NCBI GenBank assembly: GCA_023807065.1 | Contig: JAJJLU010003588.1 | Span: forward strand, 1 to 48,565 | DNA: 48,565 nt | From: Isotricha intestinalis | Taxonomy: Eukaryota; Ciliophora; Litostomatea; Vestibuliferida; Isotrichidae | Direction of reading: 5' to 3' | In this document: piece after piece, positions 26,821 to 38,400 of the stretch | Position numbering within the stretch: position 1 is the first letter of the stretch | How the letters are laid out: each line of letters opens with the position of its first letter | Made by a program: the position numbers and the translations under genes | Notes under the pieces: model-generated | Told to the model about the DNA's origin: nothing | Database searches by the model: none | Seen by the model: only the letters and a program-made list of their open reading frames with translations

Positions 26821-29475
26821 ATGAATTCTTCAAAAAAAATAAATTCAAAAAAAACTAAAAGAAAAACAGTTAATAGTGCAAATAAAACATCAGAACTAGG
26901 AAGAAATTTAATAAAAGGAATAAAGAAATCATCTTATTCAGATATATTTAGAGAAAAATTAAAATATGTATCTCCAGATATTGGTTTAAGTCATAATAAA
27001 GATGGAAGTTATTCAAATTTTTATAAAGATGGTTTGAAAATAAATCCTGAAGAAATTGATAAAAGTAACAGTAATATAAGTAGTTTAAGAAATTCTATTA
27101 TTATTTCTCATTCTGAAAAAAATATGACTGTTGGAAATAGTCCAAACAAAAAAATTCCTAGTTCTCCTTTAAAAAAATCTTTGTTAAAAAATAATAATAA
27201 TGGTTTATTAAATTCACCAGAATATAGAAATGAAAATAATAAAAGTAAAAATTCTGAAAAAAATCATGAAAATGGATATGAAAATTATTTTATTACTTTT
27301 AATAGAATAAAAAATAATAAAGAGGAAGACTCTGAAAATAATGATATTGGAAATGAAAAAAAAAATAAAGAAGAAAAAGAAAGAAAAAAAAATAATATAG
27401 ATAATTTACTTTCTGGGGAAAAAGGTAAAAAAAAAAATCAAAAAATAAAAAAATTAATAGATAATGATAAGGAAAAGATAAAAAATAATTCTGAAAAAAA
27501 AATATTAAAATCAGAAAACAAAGAGAAAAATAATTTATTTAGAAAAAGTAATCAAAATAAAAATAATAAGGCAATATCATCACCAATAAAAAAAGGAGAA
27601 AGAAGAAATTCAAATGGATATAAAAGTAATGATGAAATAATAAAATGTAATGGATTAATTAATGAAGAATTAACAAAAAAAGAAAAAAATATAAATGAAA
27701 TTAAAGAAGTTGATGAAGAAGATGAAACTGATAATTTAGGAAATTCTTTTTCTCATAAAAAAGGTTTATTTAGTCTTATTAAAAATAGTAATAAAAAGAT
27801 TAATTTTTATAAAAAAAATTCTAGTGAATTAAATTCAAGTTCAAAAAAAAACAATAATAAAACATCAAAAAATGGAATGAATGGAAAAAATATTGTTAAT
27901 ACTAATAAGAAAAATAATGAAAATTATGTTAAGAATAAAGCTAATTTACTTAATAGAGTTAATGATGATAATGAAAGTAATAATATAAAAAATAAAAATG
28001 ATTTAATAAGAGATTTATTATCATCAGGGAAGAAATTATTTTTTGGGAATGAAATGAATAAAATATTTAAAAAATCAAATTCTTTCGAAAATATTTCTAA
28101 ACCAAAGAAAGATTTTGAATTAAGTGATTCAGAAAAAAAACAATTTTTAAAAAAATCAAAGTCATTTGATTTTTCATTTAATTATAATAACTTTGAACAA
28201 ATAAAAGAAATATTAGGAGATAAATCGAGAACAAATAATCAAAATAAAAAATCATTAAATAAAAATAATTCAAATAATAAAAGAAATATAATAAAATCAA
28301 AAGGTGATTTACATAATGAAGAAAGAAACAACGAAATGACAAGAACAAACACAAATATAAATATGAAAACAAATCAAAATGAAAATGAAAAAAATCAAGA
28401 CATAGAAGAATCAAATATAAGAAATATATTTAAAAGAGGGAAAAATGCAAATAATTTAACCAAAAAAATAGTAAATTCTTTAATTAATAGTAATGATACT
28501 GAAAAAAACAAATCTGTTTTAAATAAAAGAAAATATACAAATATTAATGAAAAAGATAATAGTATGAAAAAATTAAGTAAAAATTCTTCTGATATTCCAA
28601 GAAGAAATATTCAATCTTTTGTTTTAAGAGGAGGAAAAAAAATAGGAAGTGATAGTTCTACAATAAGTTATATTGATTCTATGAATTCTGATTTTGGAAA
28701 AAATAATAATCTTTTAAATGAAACTACTGAAAAAATAAATAATTTCATTAATCAAATAAGAGAAAAGAGTAAACATAAAAATAATATTTTGAAAATTTAC
28801 AAAGAACAAAGTGAGAAACAATTACAGAAATTAAAAATAGAAAAAAAAGAATTAAAAGAAAAGAAAAATATTTTAAATCAAGAAAAATTAATAAAATATT
28901 ATCAAATAGGAAAAAATGAAAATGAAAAGAAAAGAGAAAAATGGAAAAATAGTCATAATAAAATTTTATCTATAAATTTATCAAATCAAATCACAAATGA
29001 ATATGAAAATAATAATTCAATTTTAAATAAAAGACTTTCAAAAGCAAAAAGTGATTTAAATATTTTATCAGAACCAATTTATACTAAAAAACAATCAAAT
29101 TTTTCTTCAGAAAAAAATTCTTATAGAAGATTTTCTGAAAATAAAAAAGAATTAATAAATTTAGATAATTGTAATAATCAAAATAGTGTGAATAATATTA
29201 ATACTATATTGAGAAAAAGTGAAAGTTTTATTATTAATAGTTATTATTTAAAAAATACTATTACTGAAAGAAATACAAATTTTTTAGAAATTATGAAAGA
29301 AGATATGAAAGATTTTAAGAAAAAGAAATTCAAAGAGAGTTACTCTTTAACTACTTTAAGAAAAACAAAAAGAAAAAATTATATTATGCCAGTAAATAGT
29401 CTTGAAGATGTTATTCAAATAAAAGATGCTTATATTAATTTAAGTGCAAATTTAAATGTAAATAAAATTAAATAA
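26821..29475 (+). CDS. Unknown Asn/Lys/Ser-rich 884-residue protein
   Basis: I do not recognise this gene. It starts at an ATG right after an A-run and ends at TAA. Nearly the whole protein is low-complexity Lys/Asn/Ser/Glu. There are recurrent short motifs such as KKSNSFENIS and KKSKSFDFSF (about residues 418 and 444) and SSPLKKSLLK (about 118), which look like phosphorylation sites. A short Lys/Glu coiled coil lies at about 635-695 (KINNFINQIREKSKHKNNI onward). The C-terminal 80 residues (TERNTNFLEIMKEDMKDFKK; YIMPVNSLEDVIQIKDAYI) look better conserved and may be the functional end. It is probably a cytoskeletal or basal-body-associated disordered protein by composition, but this is a guess. 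The only other open frame inside is an antisense shadow. Confidence 0.75.
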   Translation: MNSSKKINSKKTKRKTVNSANKTSELGRNLIKGIKKSSYSDIFREKLKYVSPDIGLSHNKDGSYSNFYKDGLKINPEEIDKSNSNISSLRNSIIISHSEKNMTVGNSPNKKIPSSPLKKSLLKNNNNGLLNSPEYRNENNKSKNSEKNHENGYENYFITFNRIKNNKEEDSENNDIGNEKKNKEEKERKKNNIDNLLSGEKGKKKNQKIKKLIDNDKEKIKNNSEKKILKSENKEKNNLFRKSNQNKNNKAISSPIKKGERRNSNGYKSNDEIIKCNGLINEELTKKEKNINEIKEVDEEDETDNLGNSFSHKKGLFSLIKNSNKKINFYKKNSSELNSSSKKNNNKTSKNGMNGKNIVNTNKKNNENYVKNKANLLNRVNDDNESNNIKNKNDLIRDLLSSGKKLFFGNEMNKIFKKSNSFENISKPKKDFELSDSEKKQFLKKSKSFDFSFNYNNFEQIKEILGDKSRTNNQNKKSLNKNNSNNKRNIIKSKGDLHNEERNNEMTRTNTNINMKTNQNENEKNQDIEESNIRNIFKRGKNANNLTKKIVNSLINSNDTEKNKSVLNKRKYTNINEKDNSMKKLSKNSSDIPRRNIQSFVLRGGKKIGSDSSTISYIDSMNSDFGKNNNLLNETTEKINNFINQIREKSKHKNNILKIYKEQSEKQLQKLKIEKKELKEKKNILNQEKLIKYYQIGKNENEKKREKWKNSHNKILSINLSNQITNEYENNNSILNKRLSKAKSDLNILSEPIYTKKQSNFSSEKNSYRRFSENKKELINLDNCNNQNSVNNINTILRKSESFIINSYYLKNTITERNTNFLEIMKEDMKDFKKKKFKESYSLTTLRKTKRKNYIMPVNSLEDVIQIKDAYINLSANLNVNKIK

Positions 29476-29570
29476 TTATATTGTATCAATTAATATATAT
29501 ATTTTTTGTTTTATTGAATTATAAATTTTTAGGATTAAATTAATTATATAAAAGATTAATAAAAAAAATA

Positions 29571-29873
29571 ATGGCTTCTTCTTATCTTTTAAAAAAATTT
29601 CAAGCTGGAAATTTTCCTGACATAAATGCTGATTTTAATGAAAATATACTAAGAGAAAAAAGTAAAAAAATTGAAGTTGAAATTGATACTGGTATAAGTT
29701 ATGAAGAAAAAAAAAAACAAGATGAAAAAAAATATGAAGAAAAAAAAAAGAATTCTATACCAAATATTTTAAGAGCTATAAATAAAATTGAATTAACTCC
29801 TGAAGATCAAATTAGATTTAATCAATTAAGAGATAAACAGAATTATTTAAATACATATGATAAACCAAAATAA
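29571..29873 (+). CDS. Small charged 100-residue protein
   Basis: The ORF starts MASSYLLKKFQAGNFPDINA at an ATG after a short A-run and ends at TAA. It has no membrane helix. The middle (about 45-70) is a Lys/Glu-rich helix, and the end contains IPNILRAINKIELTPEDQIR followed by FNQLRDKQNYL. Balanced composition without N-runs argues for a genuine conserved small protein. I do not recognise the family. It follows the previous plus-strand gene by 95 bp and converges on the NBR1-like gene with 145 bp between stops. Confidence 0.7.
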   Translation: MASSYLLKKFQAGNFPDINADFNENILREKSKKIEVEIDTGISYEEKKKQDEKKYEEKKKNSIPNILRAINKIELTPEDQIRFNQLRDKQNYLNTYDKPK

Positions 29874-30018
29874 ATATATATATTTTATAAAATGAAATAT
29901 TATTATTTTAGGTTTCATTTTTTTTATTTTTTTATAAATACTTATTTATTTCATAAGCATATTTAAAATTTTTTTTCTAATTATAATATTAACTCTTTAA
30001 CTAAATAAATTGAAAAAT

Positions 30019-31686
30019 CTAATCAAATAAATCACCACAAATAGAAATATCCCAATTATTATTTTTTAAAATATAATAAATTTCTAAAGGACTCTTTTGA
30101 GTTTTTTTCATATTCATAATATTTAAAATTTGTTGTTTGTGCTTTTTACTTAATAAACATATACCATCATAATTTTTAAATTCTTTGTTTAATTCTTCTT
30201 CTTCTTCATCTTCATTAACACTAATAGTCATATTAAATTTAGTTTTTTCATCATCTTTGAATTTAATTTTTTGAGAAATAAATTCAAAAGTAATATTTTC
30301 TTTACAAAGTTTTCCATTACTTTCACAAGTAAAATACATAGTGTAAGTTTCTTTAGGTTTTATAGTAAAATCTATATTATTATTATAATAAATATTAACC
30401 TGAGTGAAATTTCTAATGATAATAATAAAATTTTTTGAATGAATAGAATCTTTAGAACAATTATTTTTTATTTTAATAGGAATTCTAATTTTTTTATAAG
30501 GTCTAATAGAAATATCATAATCTGTATCAGGTTCAATAGAAATTGAAGCATCTTTCTCAAATAATCCTCCAATAAATTTAATAGGATTAACTCCTTCTTC
30601 AAAATTATTCATTTTTTCAATAAACCGATAAGTTTCACTTATTGTAGATAAAAATTTATTTTTATATTTAAAAACAGGATGATGATGTTTTTCTTCACAA
30701 ATATCACATAAAATACATTTATCACAAATACAACAAATATATTTTATTCCTTCAAGTTGATTATTACATATAGAACAAACTTCATCTGAAAATTCAGAAG
30801 AATATATTTTTATTTTTTTATGTTCTTCAGGCATTATTAAATTATTATCATTTGAATCAGAATCTAATTTTGTTTCTAAACCATTTTCATCTTGATAATT
30901 TAATATATCTTTCTTTTCTGGAAATAATGGTTTAATATTATTTTTTTCTTCAATATTTTGTTCATAAGGAGAAAATTTTGGAAACATTAAACTCATTGAT
31001 GGATGTTCTCTATTTAAATCATTCTTTTCATTTTCAATTACATTTTCTGGAATATTTAAATTTTGAATATTTTCTTTTTCATTTTTTATTCTTTCTATAT
31101 TTATTTTTAATTGATTATCATCTTCTTCATTTATTTTTAGGTTATTATAATAATTTATAATTTCTTCTTCTTTTTTTTCTTCTTTTAAATTTTCTTTTTT
31201 TTCTTCTTTTATATTTTCTTTTTTTTCTTCTTTTATATTTATTTTATCTTCTTCCAAATTAACTTTTTCTTCTTCTAAATTTTTTTTATTTTCTTCCAAA
31301 TCTTTTTTTTTGTCTTCTTCGTAATCATCAAAAAAATCATTATCAATATCTTCATTTTTCTTTTTATAACTTACTAATACATCATCTAATTCATCATTTT
31401 TTTTTATTTCAACATCTTGTTTTTTTTCTTCTTGTTTTTGAATATTAATAACAACTTTTAAAATAGAGTCTCTAAAGTCTTTTAAAATTTCAAAAAAATT
31501 ATCTTCATTTAAATATAAATATGCTCCTTTTGTGTTAAAAGTCATTATTTTAATTTGAGAATTTTCATCTTTTTCATTAATTTTTTCTCTTAAATCATTA
31601 ATGAATTTGTTGAAATTATTTAAATCAGATTCTTCAATTTTAAATTGAAATTCACTTCCTTTATATAAAACATCAATTTGAGTCAT
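30019..31686 (-). CDS. NBR1/SQSTM1-like autophagy receptor (PB1-ZZ-UBA)
   Basis: The 555-residue protein has the domain order of NBR1/p62 selective-autophagy receptors. PB1-like, about 1-82: MTQIDVLYKGSEFQFKIEES, then AYLYLNEDNFFEILKDF, an OPCA-type acidic stretch. An acidic, Lys/Glu-rich linker follows (about 85-300). A ZZ zinc finger lies at about 302-340: CSIC, CCIC, CILCDIC and HHH, in the C-x2-C ladder and terminal His pattern of ZZ domains. A beta-rich segment at about 375-480 (SIRPYKKIRIPIKIKNNC; IKPKETYTMYFTCES) sits where NBR1 has its FW domain. The UBA-like C-terminus is at about 512-555 (KQQILNIMNMKKTQKSPLEI … NNNWDIS). NEDEEEEELNKEFKNYDGI (ending at residue 509) is a candidate LC3-interacting motif. 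It would bind ubiquitinated cargo and Atg8 at forming autophagosomes. The Ig/FW and LIR calls are inferences. Confidence 0.72.
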   Translation of the reverse strand: MTQIDVLYKGSEFQFKIEESDLNNFNKFINDLREKINEKDENSQIKIMTFNTKGAYLYLNEDNFFEILKDFRDSILKVVINIQKQEEKKQDVEIKKNDELDDVLVSYKKKNEDIDNDFFDDYEEDKKKDLEENKKNLEEEKVNLEEDKINIKEEKKENIKEEKKENLKEEKKEEEIINYYNNLKINEEDDNQLKINIERIKNEKENIQNLNIPENVIENEKNDLNREHPSMSLMFPKFSPYEQNIEEKNNIKPLFPEKKDILNYQDENGLETKLDSDSNDNNLIMPEEHKKIKIYSSEFSDEVCSICNNQLEGIKYICCICDKCILCDICEEKHHHPVFKYKNKFLSTISETYRFIEKMNNFEEGVNPIKFIGGLFEKDASISIEPDTDYDISIRPYKKIRIPIKIKNNCSKDSIHSKNFIIIIRNFTQVNIYYNNNIDFTIKPKETYTMYFTCESNGKLCKENITFEFISQKIKFKDDEKTKFNMTISVNEDEEEEELNKEFKNYDGICLLSKKHKQQILNIMNMKKTQKSPLEIYYILKNNNWDISICGDLFD

Positions 31687-32598
31687 TTTTTATTAATTCA
31701 AAAATAATATTAATTTTTAATAAATATTTAAAAGAAAAAAAAGAATAAAATTATAAAACAAAAATCTTCTTTTTTTTTTTGTTCTTCATTTTTATAAGAA
31801 ATGAAAGTAATTTTTTAGTTTTTTCATATCCGAGTAATTTCTTTTTTTTAAATTTTTTTTGTTTTAAAAAAAATATATCATTTTGATTAATAATATTTTT
31901 AATGAATATTACATATTTATAAAAACAATAAATAATAAAATTAACATTTAAAATAAATGATTTTACTCAAAATCAATCAAATTAATTGAATCCAATTTGA
32001 GATATTTTGGTTTTAATGTTATGAAACTTTTATTTGTTTTCCTTTTATAAGTATAACTCTTTAGTAAATAAGTTATTATTAAAAATGAATCATAAGAAGA
32101 ATAATTTTTGGAGAAAAGGAAAATAATAATTAAAATATTATTAAAAACAATAAAGAAAGAATATTAAAAAATTATATAAATTCCCCTTATTCAAAGATAT
32201 TTTAGAATTCTTTTAAATATAATTTCAATAATGTAAATAATTTCTTATTAAAAAGTATTAATGAAAACAAAGAAAATATTTGAATTATCATATCTTAAGT
32301 TAATTAAATAAATATTGATAAAAATAGAAAGTTTATTTCATAAAAATTTAAGAGATAAAGTTTTATTTTATGTTTATTTCTGACAAAATGTTATTTGTAA
32401 ATAAAAAATCTCTCTGCTGAAGAAAATCAACTTTTAAAAAATTAGACAATAATGCTAAGTGGTTTGCAATAAAAATATTAGTTCTTATCATAAAAGAAAT
32501 CTAACATCTATTATTAAACAAAAAACATTAACAATTATTATAATTTATTTTTTAGAATAAGTTTAAATTTTTTAAATTAAAAATAAATTAAATTATAT
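31687..32598. other. Divergent intergenic region with a Myb-like remnant
   Basis: About 910 bp between the NBR1-like gene (minus) and the LRR/EF-hand gene (plus). It is mostly A/T-rich with no intact gene. A short coding remnant lies at 32404-32504, listed separately. Confidence 0.5.
32404..32504 (+). pseudogene. Possible Myb/SANT-like gene fragment
   Basis: Two adjoining plus-strand blocks differ by one base in frame: NLSAEENQLLKN, then KKLDNNAKWFAIKILVLIIK, ending at TAA. 'SAEE…LL…' followed by 'W' with 'A-I' resembles the start of a Myb repeat (W/S-x-E-E-D…L…W…I-A). No start or further repeats are present. It is probably a decayed fragment. Confidence 0.3.
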
Positions 32599-34877
32599 AT
32601 GGAAGGAGAAGAAATAGAAGAAGAAGAAGGAGTATTAAATTTAAGAGAAAAAGGGATTGATCAAATAAATGAAATAATAAATAATTTTGAGCAATTTGAA
32701 GAAGTTTTAAAAGTAAATAGAAATTATATAAATAATTTTAAAATAAAAAATAGCTTGATTTAAGTGATAATAATTTAATAGAAATTCCAAATGAAATATT
32801 AAAATTTTATAATTTAGTTTCTCTTGATATATCAAATAATCCTATAAAAGAGATTAAACAATTAATAGAAATACTTAAAAAATTGGAAAATTTAAAAATT
32901 TTAAATATGGATTTAACAAATAAAGAAGATGTTTATGCAGTATTATCTTCAATACCAAATATTGAAATTTTAAATGGAAAAGCAACTAGAGAAGAAGAAA
33001 TTGTAAATTTTAAAGAAATTGACATTAATGATGAAGAAGTTGAAGGAGTTTCATTAAATAAAGACGTTGAAATTTATAACCAAATATTAAAAGATATACA
33101 ATTTATTACAAATTTTAATTCTGATATTAAAAATCAATTTCAAAATATTTTACAAAAAGAAATTGATAAAATCAATTCTAATGTTGATATCCCTAACTTT
33201 TTATATGCTACAAATATTTTGAAAACTAAATCATTAGTTTATAATTTTTTTAATGAAGAAATTATTAAATTTATTTCTTTAAATAATGAGATTAACAAAG
33301 AAGATATGAATAAATTAATTAAGTCTTTGAAAATTATACAAGAAAAAAATTTTCAAATACATAATGATTTATCTAAAATTATCTTTAATTTAAATCCTAA
33401 GATTAAAGAACAAAATGAAAATATTATAAATGAATTTTCAAACTTAGAAAAAGAAATAAATGATTTAAAAGAGAAAAATGATGAAAAAGAAAGAATGAAT
33501 AAAATATTATATGAAAATAATATAAAATTGAAAGAAAAAATAAAGGAGTTAAATGAAAAGTTTGAAAATAATATAAATTTAAATGAAAGAAATAAAGAAA
33601 ACTTTTCTCAAAACAATGAAAGAAAACATAATTTAAATAAATTTCTAAACAAAAAAGATAAAAATTTAAATAATAATAATAATAAAAATTCAAATAATCA
33701 AAAAGATAATAATCTTAATAATGATAATAATAATAACAGATTAATAAAAGAAAAAGATTTTGAACCAATTTTTAATTCTCAATTAGAAAAAAAATCAAAT
33801 TCAACAAAAAAAAAAATAATACCAACTCCAAAATTAAAATCATATGATTATTTAAAACCATCTCCAATTACTCCACATAATTTATCAAAGAAACAATTAA
33901 TTCAAGTAATAAATGAAATTTATTCTTCGAAAATAGCATACGATAAAAAATGTTATGATAATAAATTAACAAAGGAAACTTTAGAACAACATATGTATAC
34001 TTATTTAAATAATAAATATGGTTTAAAAAATTTAACTATTGATTGGGCAACTTCAATTATAAATGGAATTAAACAATATGCAAGAAGTGTAAGTGAAGTT
34101 TGTTTATTTGCTAAAATTTTAAGAAATGAATTAGAAGAAGAATCCCATTTAGTTTATTTAAAATTAAAAAGTACAATTTCTGAATTATTAATTTATTGTT
34201 ATCAAAATAAATTTCCTTATAAAAATGAAAAAGTTATTGAAGATATGGTAAATAAAATTAAAAATTCTTTTATTAATGAAAATGAATGGAAAAGCTTAAT
34301 TTCTTATTTATTTAGTAATGATAGTGAAGAAGTTGTTAATAAAATTCATAATTTCATTGTTATGAAAAATGAAAGTGAAAATAAATATAAACAAGAAAAT
34401 TTAAGAGGAATTCATAAATTAGAAAATGAAAACACTATTAAAAAAGTTACTAGAGGTGAATTAAAAATTCAAAAAAAAAAAGAAAATACATTAAATATTT
34501 TATATGATGATTTTTTAAATATTTTATTAGATATTCAAATTAGACTAAGAGAAAAATATTTATCTAATTTTATTAAAACTTTTCATGAGATTGATCAAGA
34601 TAATGATGGGATTTTAAATGAAGAAGAATTTGCTTTATTAATTAAACAATTTAATTTATATAGTTCTGAAAATGTGGACAAAAAAATAGAAGATTTATTA
34701 GAAAAAATTGATCCTTTTAATACAAAAGTTATAACTTTTTCAGATATTGTTTCTTTATTATCTGAAGAACAAATTGAAGATGGTAAAACTTTAGCATTGG
34801 ATAAAATTGCAGGGGAAGAACAAAATATTGATCCAAATAATAATAATATTCCTGAAAGTTCATCAAAAGATATTTAA
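32599..34877 (+). CDS. LRR and EF-hand protein, one 41-nt intron
   Basis: The spliced product is 745 residues. Exon 1 is 32599-32712 (38 codons, MEGEEIEEEEGVLNLREKG); after a 41-nt GTAAAT...AATAG intron comes exon 2, 32754-34877. The join restores EEVLKLDLSDNNLIEIPNEI, a leucine-rich repeat. Two to three LRRs follow (YNLVSLDISNNPIKEI; NLKILNMDLT) and end with IPNIEILNGKA, an LRR-cap-like sequence seen in dynein-light-chain-1/SDS22-type LRR proteins. Residues about 185-250 are a coiled coil, and 255-290 are Asn-rich. A helical region at about 320-480 looks conserved (ATSIINGIKQYARSVSEVCL). A canonical EF-hand lies near residue 655 (DQDNDGILNEEE), followed by a degenerate one. The LRR-plus-EF-hand layout suggests a calcium-responsive flagellar or scaffold protein. 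A TTG at 32883 lies inside the LRRs and is not the start. Confidence 0.82.
32713..32753 (+). other. 41-nt intron of the LRR/EF-hand gene
   Basis: GTAAAT start, AAATAG end, phase 0 after codon 38. Retention shifts the frame and gives TAA within four codons after the AG. Removal restores an uninterrupted LRR. Confidence 0.8.
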
Positions 34878-35475
34878 TACATATAATTATAAAATAAAAT
34901 TTTTTAATTTTAAAGTTTTAATCTATATAAAAAAAAAAATAAAAAATAAAAAAAATATTTAACCTAAACTTTCTTCAAGATATGAAAATTATTTTTAACA
35001 CAGAATTTATTTATACTTCTATTTTTTTATATCTTTTATTAATTAATTTGTGGAAAATAAGCATTTGTTCTTAAATTATCATAATTTCATTATTATTTTA
35101 TTAATCCTTTCTTAATTTGACCCAATTAATTTCAGTTTTTTCTTTTAAATTTTTATTTTATTGTTTTTGTCATTGATGTTTTTTTATTTGTATTACTCTA
35201 TTTACTTAATTACATAAAAACTTCTCTATTTTCAAGAATTGATAAATTCATATTATTGAATAAAGGTCATTCAAAAAAAAAGATATATTGTTACTTTTGA
35301 CACTTTTCATTTAAAAAAATCAATTATTTTTCATCAATTAAAATTTACTTTCTTCTCTTATTATTATTTTTTGAATTTGGAATTTTTGTATAGAATATAT
35401 ATTTATATTGTTTTTGAATTTTATAATTATTATTTTTAAACATACATTTATATATAAAAAATATTGTGATAAAAA
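34878..35475. other. Intergenic spacer upstream of VPS8
   Basis: About 600 bp, A/T-rich, with stops in all frames. It presumably holds the LRR gene 3' end and the VPS8 promoter. Nothing specific was seen. Confidence 0.5.
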
Positions 35476-38400
35476 ATGGAATCAATATACACAGAAGAAT
35501 TAATAAATAAAGTTTTAGAAGATGTATTAGAAATCCCTAAAATAGAAAATGACCAAGAATATACATTAGATCAAATTTTAGAAGAAATATCAGATAATCC
35601 TAAAATTATGTTAACTAAAGAAATAATTGATAATTTACAAATGATAAAAGATAAAAATATAGATTTTTCTTTTTTAAAAGAAGATTTAATAGATAATAAA
35701 AAAACTGAAAAAAAAGAAAATTCATTAAAAGAATCGAAAAAATTATTGTTTCCACCAAACATAAAAAATCCAGTTCAATTAGTGAATTATATAGAAATAG
35801 AATCTTTTCAAAATACAAATGAAAACAAAAATAATTTTTTATTAAAAAAATATAAACAAAATTCCAAAATTAAAATAGGATTATTAGAAATAGATAAAAA
35901 AGAAGAAATTTCACAAACAATTTTTTCAAAAACAAAAAATTTTGAAATTACAGCAATAACAGTAAAAGATGATTATATTATTATAGGAGATATTTTTGGT
36001 CAAGTAAAATACTATTCAATTTCAGACAATAAAGAAATAAGAACATTACCTTGTCCATTTGTTTCTAATTTAAGAAAAGAAGTAAAATGTTTTGATCTTT
36101 CAAGTGATGGAGATTTTATTTTTATTGGATATAAAAATGGTAATATTGCAATGTTTGAAGTTTTACAAAATAAATGTAAATTATTAAATGAAAATATTCA
36201 TAAGAAAAAAAATGATGAAAAAGAAAATCCTTTAATTAATATTAAATGTTATAAAAGTTATAAAAAATCTTTTAATATATTTTCTTCTGATACAAGTGGA
36301 AATTTATGTGATACATCAATTAAAGATAGAATGTTTTTATATACTGTAAATGAAACTAAAAAATTATTTTATCAAGAAAAAAAACCAGTTTTTTTAATTA
36401 AAATAATAGATTTTAATGATAATACTAAAAAAAGTTTAACATTTTTATCAAAATTTCAAAAAGGAGTAATATTTGGAGATACAGATACTATAAGATTATA
36501 CGTTATTGAACCTAGAAAATATGAAATATGGAGATTTACAGTTCCATCACAATTAAAGCATATAGATATATCAGATTCATCTTTTGGAATAGGTAAATCA
36601 TTAACTAAAAATAATAATGATGAACCTCAGATTCAATTAATCATTTCTTTTGGTAGAATAATTTATATATATGAAGTTCCTTTGGAATTTAATCAAATTA
36701 CAAAACCTAATTTAATTGGATATTTTATTAATGATAATCAAATAACAAAAATTGGTTATTTATCAGATTCAATGATATATATTTTTGATATTTCACAAAA
36801 AATAAAAATAATAAATAGTAGAAAAGTAAATGAAGGAGAATTAAAATTAACAAAAGAATTAAAAGAATTAATTATACCAAAAGAAAATAATTTAGCTATC
36901 TTAGAAATAGAAAAAGAAATAGATTCTCCTATTAAATGTCAATATTTATCAGAAGGTCAAAATGCTTTAAAATCATATCAAAATTCTATAATAGAAGATA
37001 AAGATTATTTATATTATTTAACAGATTTACATTTATATTCAAATTGTTTATTAAAATGGGATGTTTGTTTAAATTCATTACAAAAAAAAAGTTTATGGAT
37101 GGATTTATTAACAATTGGAATAGATATTTATCAAGGAAAATTAACTGCTTTAGCAGGAATTCCACAAGATGAAAAAGAAAGAAAAAATATTATTGGTAAA
37201 TATTTACAAGAAATAATTCAACAATTTGCATTTTATAATTTTGGAGTTAATAATAGTAATGAAATTATTTCAGAAGCTATTGATGCTACAATTGAATTTT
37301 GTATTGAAATTGGTTACATTGATTATTTATTAAAAGATGTTGAAAGTGTTTATGAAGGAAGAGGTTATGGACAATTATTTTTATCAAAATTAGAACCTTT
37401 TATTTTAAGTAATAAAATTATTGATTTTAATTTATCTGAAGAAATTATTGATAAATTAATTAAATTATATGAAGGAGAAAATAAATTAGTTACTCTTTCT
37501 CAATTAATTATCCATTTAAATGTTGAGTGTATTGATAATGAAAAAATTAAAATAAAATTAGAAGATAATATTTTATTATCTACTCCTTTAATTTATATTT
37601 ATATGAATGGAAAAAGTCATGATTTGTTTACTCCTGTTTTAAAATTATTTGAATTTTTTAAAAATGCCCAACCTATTGAAAATTTTGTTGATTATAAATC
37701 TTTAAATGATAGTATTAAAAGTTTAGAAGAAATTGAAATCAAAAAACAATATTTAGGACATAAAATATTATGGTATATTAATTGGGTATTTAGTGGAAAA
37801 GTGTTTCCAGGAAAAAACAAAGATTATGATATTGAATTATTAAATCAATATATTCCAAAATTATTATATTGGTTAATGAGTGAAGAAGTAATGAAAGAAT
37901 TTTTAAATTTTGACTCAAAAAATTATTTTAGAGCAATTAAAAGATGTTTTCATGATGAAAAACTGTATTCAATAATCACAAATTTTGCATTTGATGAAGA
38001 TGAATATTTAATCGAAGAAAATAATAAAATAGGAAAGGAAATTTTAAAAAATATTAAAGATATTAGTCCAAATAGTTTATTAAATTATTTAGTTAAATGT
38101 TCTAATGAATTTCCTTTTAATGATCATCAAAAATTATATTTATATGAATTAATTGCAAAAGCAAGTCAATATGTTAAGAACATAGAAAAAGATTTAATAT
38201 ATAGTGCTGCTGAATTTATTTTAACAAAATTTTGTGATATCATAGAAAATATTGATGAAAATAGACTAGTTTTTTTATGTGATGATATAAATATATTAAT
38301 TGGAAAAAATGATAATAATATTGATATTGATTTAAAAAAAATTTTAAATTTTATTAATAATGATTATTTTGATGAGGTTAGATTATTTATTTATCAAAGA

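Noticed and set aside
32883..32885. TTG as start of the LRR/EF-hand gene (likewise TTG at 42824, 25735 and 13926)
   Set aside because: Better ATG starts exist, upstream across short introns (LRR, NEK) or just downstream (25762, 13914).
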